Assembly (NCBI GenBank): GCA_958403205.1
Contig: CATXWM010000018.1
Coordinates: 1 to 42,163, forward strand
Origin: an uncultured Collinsella sp.
Lineage (GTDB): Bacteria; Actinomycetota; Coriobacteriia; Coriobacteriales; Coriobacteriaceae
Direction: 5' to 3'
DNA length: 42,163 nt
Part shown: one piece after another, positions 32,666 through 38,385 of the stretch
Numbering within the stretch: position 1 is the first letter of the stretch
How the letters are laid out: each line of letters opens with the position of its first letter
Notes under the pieces: model-generated
Told to the model about the DNA's origin: nothing
What the model saw: only the letters and a program-made list of their open reading frames with translations
The model's database searches: none
Translations under genes and position numbers: made by a program

Positions 32666-33631
32666 ATGGATCAGGACAAGACAACCGTGATGGGCGGCTA
32701 CGGTTCCGCGCAGGCTGGCGATAGCGTCGATGCGACCCGCGTTGTTCCCAACCCCGGTTATACCGACCCCGCCGCGACGCAGCCTTCTGCCGAGCCCACC
32801 CGGGTTATGGGCTATGGCGACACGGCGCAGGATTCTTACGCTGCATCTTCGCAAGGCCCCTATGGCAACGCAGCTCCGGATCCGTTTGATTACGCGCCGC
32901 AGGATTCTTATGCTGCCTCGACGCCGAATTCCTATGACAACCTGCCGCAGAATCCCATTCCGCAGCCTCAGCAGACGACGTATTTGCCTCGCACGGCGCA
33001 GCCTCGCTACGAGTCGCGTCAGCCGTATCGCGAGTATCCCAAATCGATTCCGCAGTATGGTGAGGACGAGGAGAAGGCACCGTCGCGTCCGTCGAGCGTG
33101 ATCAAGAAAATCCTGATTGTGCTGGCGATCTTCTTTGCCTTGTCGGTCGTGTTCGCCATCGTGTCGGGCATGCTCAACAAGCGGGGCGCCACGACCGATG
33201 CCACGACCGAGCAGGCCGAGACCACCCAGTCTGCTGCCGTCGACCTGAGCGATATCCCGGGACAGTACTGGTCCAACGCCAAGAAGCTCCTCAAGTCACG
33301 CGGAGCCGACCTTTCGAACGCCGTGATCCTGACCGACGATGGCTCAACGCCCGTCATCGATTCCAACTGGGTTGTTACGAATGCCTACTATAACGACAAC
33401 GGCAACCTGGAGATTCAGCTCACGCACAAGAACAGCTCGGGCAACTCGTCCGACGGACAAAGCGGTACCGACAGCTCGAGCTCCAATACGCTGGAGGACT
33501 TGAGCAACAAGGCACAGGAGTTGGGAGACAAGGCGCAAGAGCTGGGCGATACCGCGCAGAACTTGGGCGACATGGCGACGGATGCCTGGAACGCCCTGCA
33601 AAACGGCATCTCGGGCGCGCAGGGAAACTAG
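32666..33631 (+). CDS. Bitopic membrane protein with disordered N-tail and PASTA-like outer domain
   Basis: 321-residue protein of unknown function. Residues 1-140 are disordered, rich in Gln, Pro, Tyr and Ser, with repeated Thr motifs: DKTTVMGGYG (4-13), DATRVVPNPG (22-31) and PTRVMGYG (44-51), plus repeats such as PQDSYAAS. One transmembrane helix lies at about 147-169, N-terminus inside. The outer part has a region resembling a PASTA domain (IPGQYWSNAKKLLKSRG to NLEIQLTHK), then a Ser/Gly spacer and heptad-like repeats ending the protein (KAQELGD twice, then TAQNLGD). GGAAAGGA precedes ATG 32666. The Thr-x-Val motifs recall phosphothreonine sites read by FHA domains. It is convergent with the CDF gene, 12 bases away. 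Confidence 0.6.
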   Translation: MDQDKTTVMGGYGSAQAGDSVDATRVVPNPGYTDPAATQPSAEPTRVMGYGDTAQDSYAASSQGPYGNAAPDPFDYAPQDSYAASTPNSYDNLPQNPIPQPQQTTYLPRTAQPRYESRQPYREYPKSIPQYGEDEEKAPSRPSSVIKKILIVLAIFFALSVVFAIVSGMLNKRGATTDATTEQAETTQSAAVDLSDIPGQYWSNAKKLLKSRGADLSNAVILTDDGSTPVIDSNWVVTNAYYNDNGNLEIQLTHKNSSGNSSDGQSGTDSSSSNTLEDLSNKAQELGDKAQELGDTAQNLGDMATDAWNALQNGISGAQGN

Positions 33632-33643
33632 CTGTTAAGCAGG

Positions 33644-34825
33644 CTACAGTTGCTCGGCCGGACGGTCGGGCGAGCTAAAGCCCGAGTCAAACGTAACGAC
33701 GCATGAGGCATCGGGTCGGCGCTCGTGCACGATGCGCGTGACGAGCTCCAGCAGCTCCTCGTCGGATATGTCAAAGCCGTCGGGACGCACCAGGTCAAAC
33801 GAAACGAACCCGTCGTGCTCGTGCAGGTCGTGGATGGAGAGCGCGGGATCGATCTGCATGACGCCGCGCTTGACCCAGCCGCGCAAGTCATCGCCGGTTG
33901 TCGCGATGGGGTCGCAGTGCAGCGTGATACCAATGCCCATCTGGCGCTTGATGTCGTGCTCGATGGTGTCCAGAATCTCGTGGTGCTCAAACGCGTCGCC
34001 CTCGCCGGGCATCTCCACGTGGGCGCTGGCAAACTGACGACCGGGGCCGTAGTCGTGCACCATGAGGTCGTGTGTGCCCAAGACCTGCGGATAGGACATG
34101 ATCTTGTCGCGGATTGCCTGGACGAGCTTGGGGTCGGGCGCTTGCCCCAGCAACGGGCTGATGGCGTCGCGCACCAGGCCCAGACCGCTGATGCAGATGA
34201 AGATGCCCACACCCAGGCCTGCCCAGCCGTCGAGATCAAAGCCGGTCGTCTGCGAAATAAGCGCCGCCACCAAGACCGAGCCCGAGGTGATGACGTCGTT
34301 TTTGGAGTCCTGCGCCGTGGCGATGAGCGTTTCGGAGTCGATGCGGTTACCCAGTGCGCGGTTGAACGCGGCCATCCAGAATTTGACGAGCATGGACAGA
34401 ACAAGGGCAGCCATGGAGAGCGCCGAATACACGGTGGGCGAGGGCTTGATGATCTTGGTGATCGACTCGAGGATTAGGTTGATGCCGACGGCACAAACCA
34501 GGACGGCGACAAACAGACCAGCCAGGTACTCGTAACGGCCGTGGCCGTAAGGGTGGCCCTCGTCTGCCGGGCGGCTGGCAAGGCGGAACCCGAGCAGACT
34601 CACGATGTTACTCGAGGCATCGGAGAGGTTGTTGAAAGCGTCGGCGATGAGGGAGACGGAACCGGCGAGCAGGCCCGCGATGCCCTTGGCCAGGCACAGG
34701 GTGATGTTGAGGCCAATGCAGATGAGGCTTGCGGCAAAGCCCGCGTTGGTGCGGCAAGATGCATCGACCGGCTCGCCCTCACTGCCGGGAACAAGCGTAT
34801 GTACCAGCCGATTTACAAATAGCAT
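33644..34825 (-). CDS. Cation diffusion facilitator family metal exporter
   Basis: Proton-coupled divalent metal exporter of the CDF family, 393 residues, six transmembrane helices and a long cytoplasmic C-terminal region. Helix 2 carries NNLSD (Asn65, Asp69) and helix 5 DSKND (Asp173, Asp177); the HPYGHGRYEYLAGL block (91-104) is typical. Replacement of the helix-5 His found in zinc exporters by Asp is a feature of manganese-type CDFs, so manganese export is a reasonable inference. ATG 34825 has GAGGA eight bases upstream; the longer frame to 34984 lacks such a site. The C-terminus, about 170 residues, is larger than the usual 90 and may hold a second domain. Family is firm, metal is inferred. 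Confidence 0.9.
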   Translation of the reverse strand: MLFVNRLVHTLVPGSEGEPVDASCRTNAGFAASLICIGLNITLCLAKGIAGLLAGSVSLIADAFNNLSDASSNIVSLLGFRLASRPADEGHPYGHGRYEYLAGLFVAVLVCAVGINLILESITKIIKPSPTVYSALSMAALVLSMLVKFWMAAFNRALGNRIDSETLIATAQDSKNDVITSGSVLVAALISQTTGFDLDGWAGLGVGIFICISGLGLVRDAISPLLGQAPDPKLVQAIRDKIMSYPQVLGTHDLMVHDYGPGRQFASAHVEMPGEGDAFEHHEILDTIEHDIKRQMGIGITLHCDPIATTGDDLRGWVKRGVMQIDPALSIHDLHEHDGFVSFDLVRPDGFDISDEELLELVTRIVHERRPDASCVVTFDSGFSSPDRPAEQL

Positions 34826-34996
34826 AGCGGTCGTCCTCACAATCATGTTTAAGGGGATAGTGTAGCTCGCGCGGGGGCGCCGTGCACCGATGCTCAGAAA
34901 ATGCAGCAATAGTCTGCCGGTGCTAACGAGTGAGCCTTCTCGTCTGCCTGGGTGGTCCATTTTGGGCCATATGGGTATGGGCATGTGCCTGTTTGC

Positions 34997-35015
34997 TCGA
35001 CATACTTAATGTCGA
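34997..35015. promoter_or_regulatory. Palindrome upstream of zinc-ribbon protein gene
   Basis: TCGACAT (34997-35003) and ATGTCGA (35009-35015) form a perfect 7-bp dyad with a five-base centre, 28 bases before the start codon and 14 before the ribosome site. It may be an operator for this gene or the divergent CDF gene. Confidence 0.35.
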
Positions 35016-35043
35016 CAGCCCCTGTGCAAAGGAGGACGTTTCC

Positions 35044-36381
35044 ATGGACGAGATGTTTGCCATTAAATGTCAAAACTGCGGCGGTCCTATGTACTCGCAC
35101 CAGGCTAAGCGCAGTTTTGAGTGCGCCTATTGCGGTGCGATCATTCCGTGGCAGGCGGACGCCGGAGAGCCCAAGAGCGCTTTGGGCATTCGCCATACGC
35201 CGTTGACGGTGGTGGATGGATTGCTCAAGCTCACGCATGTGTCGCAACTCGAGCGCCCGGAGGACCCGGACTGGTATTTCTTCAATTCGCACTGGCGCAA
35301 TCAGTCGGTCCTGGAACATCTGCTGTGGGAGGATCGCGGCACAGCGCAGGAGTTCCAAGAGGCCACGCATGTGAGCATTCCATGTCCCTTCTGCGGAGCG
35401 TCCTTTGAGGGCGAGTCAACGCAGCGTGTGTTTGAGTGCCCGTCTTGCGGCAATAAGATCGGCATTGCCGACCTGCTCAAGCCCGGTACCTTCAGCAAGC
35501 GTCTGACCATGGGCGTGGGTGCGGAGTATGTGCCGGAGCAGGGCATTCCCTGCGAAATCTCGCCGCAGCAGGCACGTGCCAACGCACTGCAGCTGGTGCG
35601 CCAGTATGCGGAAGCCTTTGCCGGGCACGACGTGGAAGATGCGATCCAAAACGACATGATGCTTTTCTATTTCCCCATGGCGCTGGCGGACCTGCGCATG
35701 ATGGCGAGCTTCCCGGGCAAGGGCCTGAGCAAGGAGACCCTGGTGTACTACGAGGTGCTCGACTGGGCGTATCCCAGGGCAAACTACCTGGACGTTCGCC
35801 TCCTGGGCATTTTGGAGCCGTGGGACTTTGCCAAGGTCGGTCCGTTCGATCCCGCCATGCAGGAAGGCGACTTTCGCGTCGTCTCCGTCGATGCGTCTAC
35901 CAAGGACCAGGTGGTCATTGATAAGCTGGCGCTCGACGTTGCGGGCAACGACGCCGAGGCTGTACTGGGGCTCAATAAAAAGAGCATCCGCACCTGGGTG
36001 CGCAAGGCCCGCAAGCACAAGGACGGCCTAGTTATGGTGCCGGTGTACTTTGTCGACCGTCCGGCAACGGATAGCCGCGACGGCGAGCAGGTGCGCATCG
36101 CCGTAAACGGCCAGACGGGCCGCGCGGCCGCGGTGGTGTTTAGCGACAAGCGCGAAACGCATATCGTGGCACCGCTCAATCCCAACATGATGCTGTCGAG
36201 CGAAAGCACCGTGCACGCCACGCCCATCGAGGTCAAATACGTTAAATCGCCGTTCCTGTACCAGATCGTACGCCGCGGAGGCGGCGAACAGCCGCGGCAG
36301 GTTGCAGCCGCCGTCGAGGGTTCCTACCGAGAGGAGAAGCCCAAACGCAAGGGATTGTTCGCTGCAATCTTTGGGAAGTAG
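35044..36381 (+). CDS. Double zinc-ribbon protein of unknown function
   Basis: 445-residue probably cytosolic protein. Two zinc ribbons of the same CxxC-CxxC build stand at Cys9/12/27/30 (CQNCGG, CAYCGA) and Cys114/117/132/135 (CPFCGA, CPSCGN), about 105 residues apart. The remaining 300 residues (about 141-435) show alternating helix and strand character without a motif I can name; the final LFAAIFGK after a run of Lys/Arg/Glu could be a membrane-touching tail. AAAGGAGGACG precedes ATG 35044, so the 38-codon upstream extension is rejected. Zinc ribbons of this type are read as TFIIB/transposase-like or chaperone-like in annotations; DNA, RNA or protein binding is possible. No function is proposed. 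Confidence 0.7.
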   Translation: MDEMFAIKCQNCGGPMYSHQAKRSFECAYCGAIIPWQADAGEPKSALGIRHTPLTVVDGLLKLTHVSQLERPEDPDWYFFNSHWRNQSVLEHLLWEDRGTAQEFQEATHVSIPCPFCGASFEGESTQRVFECPSCGNKIGIADLLKPGTFSKRLTMGVGAEYVPEQGIPCEISPQQARANALQLVRQYAEAFAGHDVEDAIQNDMMLFYFPMALADLRMMASFPGKGLSKETLVYYEVLDWAYPRANYLDVRLLGILEPWDFAKVGPFDPAMQEGDFRVVSVDASTKDQVVIDKLALDVAGNDAEAVLGLNKKSIRTWVRKARKHKDGLVMVPVYFVDRPATDSRDGEQVRIAVNGQTGRAAAVVFSDKRETHIVAPLNPNMMLSSESTVHATPIEVKYVKSPFLYQIVRRGGGEQPRQVAAAVEGSYREEKPKRKGLFAAIFGK

Positions 36382-36459
36382 GGGAGTAGTGTCGGTCGGC
36401 GCTGCGATGCGATAGCTAGAGGAACGGGGCAGCTCGCAGGAGTGCGGACTGTCGTCTGA

Positions 36460-36487
36460 TTGTTTGAGGGTGCCAGATGTAAATAAT
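36460..36487 (+). promoter_or_regulatory. Candidate promoter of structured RNA
   Basis: TTGTTT (36460-36465), 16 bases, then AATAAT (36482-36487), overlapping TAAATA. Start would be near 36494 or a few bases earlier, at the base of the first hairpin. Confidence 0.4.
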
Positions 36488-36488
36488 C

Positions 36489-36625
36489 GGTGGAACAGCT
36501 GTAAAAGAGCCTTTCCACTGGGTAGAGTCAGGTTGTGCCGCGGAACCCGCTCCTCAGCGCTTAAACTTCGGAGACGCGGGCAACGCAGGTATTATCGTCT
36601 AGGGCCGGCTGCAACCGGCCCTTTT
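36489..36625 (+). ncRNA. Candidate small structured RNA
   Basis: A gene-free stretch (36382-36803) contains about 137 bases with promoter, paired segments and terminator. Hairpin 1: GGTGGAA (36489-36495) with TTCCACT (36513-36519), inner GCT/AGC pair. A second stem uses CCCGC and GCGGG in the 36546-36580 part, with a TTG/CAA closing helix outside it. Hairpin 3 is the terminator at 36601-36625. No reading frame with a ribosome site covers it, and I could not match it to tmRNA, RNase P, SRP RNA, 6S RNA or a riboswitch class I know. It could be a trans-acting sRNA or an orphan leader. Bases 36382-36459 and 36626-36803 hold nothing I can support. Confidence 0.45.
36601..36625 (+). terminator. Terminator of candidate small RNA
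   Basis: AGGGCCGG (36601-36608) pairs perfectly with CCGGCCCT (36615-36622) with a six-base loop and TTTT at 36622-36625. No coding gene ends nearby on the plus strand (the last stop is at 36381), which supports a separate transcript. Confidence 0.8.
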
Positions 36626-36803
36626 CTGTGGCAACCAATGGATCCACATCAGACGAAGGCCGCGTCTTTGCCTGTCAGGTCACGCTCGCCAGCCACGGCT
36701 GGAATGTCGTTGCCGGCGTCCATGACCGGTATTGTTTCGTAGCGTGCGTCGCAACCGCGAGCGCGCCTGCGACGGCTGCGGTGGTTTCGGTCGCAATGTG
36801 CTG

Positions 36804-37853
36804 CTACCCTTGCGTTTCGCCATTAGTCGCTTCGTTGATGGCGCGGTACTCGGCACTCAGTTCGCGTGCCAGCTCTTCCTTACTTGGAAGATACGGCAGG
36901 TATTTGGCGGCAAACACTTGGTCGTTGTCTTCGGGCAGCGTGTACTCGACAATCGAGTCGCTTTTGTCCGCGCAGAGCACGATGCCTATGGGCGGATTGT
37001 CGCCTTCGTTCATGAGTTCGCGCGTGTAGTAGTTCACATACATTTGCATCTGGCCCAGGTCCTGATGCGTAAGGTCATCGGTCTTAAGGTCGATGAGCAC
37101 GAAGCAGCACATCAGATAGTTGTAAAACACAAGGTCAATATAGAAATGGCGTCCATCAAAGGTGATGCGCTTTTGGCGCGCCTCGAAAGCGAAACCACGG
37201 CCAAGCTCCAGCAGGAACTTCTGAAGATGCGTGATGAGCGCCCGCTCTAGATCGCTCTCGCGAAACGCAGTATCGTCCGAGAAACCTAAAAACTCCAGTA
37301 CATATGGGTCGCGGATGATATCCTCGGGGCGACGAGCCGGGGCGCTCTTTTGGATTTCCTGGGTGACGGCCTCCTTGTCCTTGCTGGCAAGTAGGCGCTC
37401 GCGGAACATGGTGTTGATCTGGCGTTCGAGCTGACGCGTGCTCCAACGAGAATCGGCGCATTCGTTCATGTACCAGGTGCGAGCGTCAGGGTCGGAAATG
37501 CGCATCAACCTGCGGTAATGAGTCCAGCTCAATTCGCTACGCAGTGCGTCGCGAATTGGAAACGCAAGAAAGAACTGACGCATATTGCGAAGGTTTGCGA
37601 TGCCAAAGCCTCTTCCGAAATCCGCGGTAAGCCTTCTGGAGAGGCCTGCAATCAATGCCTCTCCATATGCTGCGCGCTCCTCTCCGCCCTGTTCATCAAC
37701 AATACTCTTGCCGATCTCCCAATATGCCTCAACCATCGCAAAGTTAACGGCGGTATAGGCCTTGTCGCGAGCGGCGTTGAGAATCGAGGAGACCTGCTTG
37801 TAAAAACCTTCGGGCACGATTGCCGATTCTCCACGGTTTACCAGTTCACCCAT
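36804..37853 (-). CDS. DUF1016/YhcG family PDDEXK nuclease
   Basis: 349-residue protein of the YhcG family: an N-terminal DUF1016 domain (about 10-170, with AYWEIGKSIV, YGEALIAGLS and NLRNMRQFFLAFP) and a C-terminal PD-(D/E)XK-type nuclease domain. The active-site pattern is seen as FYIDLVFYN near 237-245 and FVLIDLKTD near 250-258, giving Asp, Asp and Lys. Such proteins are often found near restriction-modification or mobile genes and may act in nucleic-acid processing or defence; their reaction is unproved. Here there is no partner methylase. ATG 37853 is chosen beside GTG 37856; ribosome-site evidence is weak (GGGGCG). The stand-alone setting beside a gene-free, RNA-bearing stretch may mark a small accessory insertion. 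Confidence 0.88.
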   Translation of the reverse strand: MGELVNRGESAIVPEGFYKQVSSILNAARDKAYTAVNFAMVEAYWEIGKSIVDEQGGEERAAYGEALIAGLSRRLTADFGRGFGIANLRNMRQFFLAFPIRDALRSELSWTHYRRLMRISDPDARTWYMNECADSRWSTRQLERQINTMFRERLLASKDKEAVTQEIQKSAPARRPEDIIRDPYVLEFLGFSDDTAFRESDLERALITHLQKFLLELGRGFAFEARQKRITFDGRHFYIDLVFYNYLMCCFVLIDLKTDDLTHQDLGQMQMYVNYYTRELMNEGDNPPIGIVLCADKSDSIVEYTLPEDNDQVFAAKYLPYLPSKEELARELSAEYRAINEATNGETQG

Positions 37854-37946
37854 CACTGTCGCCCCACTTTCCTCTTGTGGAATGCATCTTTAACGCATTT
37901 AGTTTAAAGCCTCGCGCGGACACGAATTGCTATGTTGTCTGGCACC

Positions 37947-37976
37947 TTCGCATGGGAGCCTTGCGGTGGTTAAAAT
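37947..37976 (+). promoter_or_regulatory. Candidate promoter of PH-like gene
   Basis: TTCGCA (37947-37952), 18 bases, TAAAAT (37971-37976). Start near 37983, leader about 40 bases. Confidence 0.35.
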
Positions 37977-38021
37977 GTGACCATAGAGGCAGTTTTAGCG
38001 AACCCCGCGGGAGTGACGCGT

Positions 38022-38291
38022 ATGGACAACAACACGCTGCTGTTCCAGGACAAAGGTTCGGGTAGGTTTAAAGACGTTAAGATCTACCCCAACCGTATTG
38101 AGGTGCTCAAGAAGGGCACTTTTGGTGGCAAGCACACCGAGATTGTTTATCTTAAGGACATTACGGGCGTCAATAGAATCAAAGGCCGCGATGTTTTTCT
38201 GCGCAACAGGCTGTTGACCGCTTGCGTCTTTAGCCTGAGTAGCCGTGCGAAGGCCCAGGAATTTGTGAACGCGCTGAACATGGTGATGTAG
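38022..38291 (+). CDS. Small PH-like domain protein
   Basis: 89-residue soluble protein with the strand-rich pattern and final helix of a short bacterial pleckstrin-homology-like domain: alternating strands (KDVKIYPNRIEVLKKG, EIVYLKDITGVNRI) and a closing helix (SRAKAQEFVNALNMV). Proteins of this kind often accompany SHOCT domains and are annotated as bacterial PH or hypothetical. Ligand and partner are unknown. GGGAG at 38009-38013 is eight bases before ATG 38022; GTG 38013 is a second possibility. It stands alone, between divergent DUF1016 and convergent PI-PLC genes. Confidence 0.65.
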   Translation: MDNNTLLFQDKGSGRFKDVKIYPNRIEVLKKGTFGGKHTEIVYLKDITGVNRIKGRDVFLRNRLLTACVFSLSSRAKAQEFVNALNMVM

Positions 38292-38315
38292 CCTATGGCG
38301 GCGTTCGGGCCAAGG

Positions 38316-38352
38316 TAAAAATCGGGGGCACAGAACGGTGTCCTGCGCCCCC
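38316..38352 (-). terminator. Terminator of the PI-PLC gene
   Basis: GGGGGC-A-CAG (38324-38333) pairs with CTG-C-GCCCCC (38343-38352) with one mismatch; on the minus strand the stem is followed by GATTTTTA (38323-38316). Orientation fits the gene ending at 38386. Confidence 0.8.
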
Positions 38353-38385
38353 CATTGAGTCGATGTGTCTAAAAGGCCGGCTTGC

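Noticed and set aside
36489..36625. Identity as SRP RNA, 6S RNA or a cobalamin/c-di-AMP riboswitch
   Set aside because: A GTCAGG and a GGAAC occur, but the SRP tetraloop helix, the B12 box and the c-di-AMP core are not present in the right order.
36628..37029. 133-codon plus-strand frame overlapping the DUF1016 gene
   Set aside because: The start lies in the terminator tail of the candidate RNA, there is no ribosome site, and most of it is antisense to the nuclease gene. A degraded gene in 36628-36803 cannot be excluded but is not supported.
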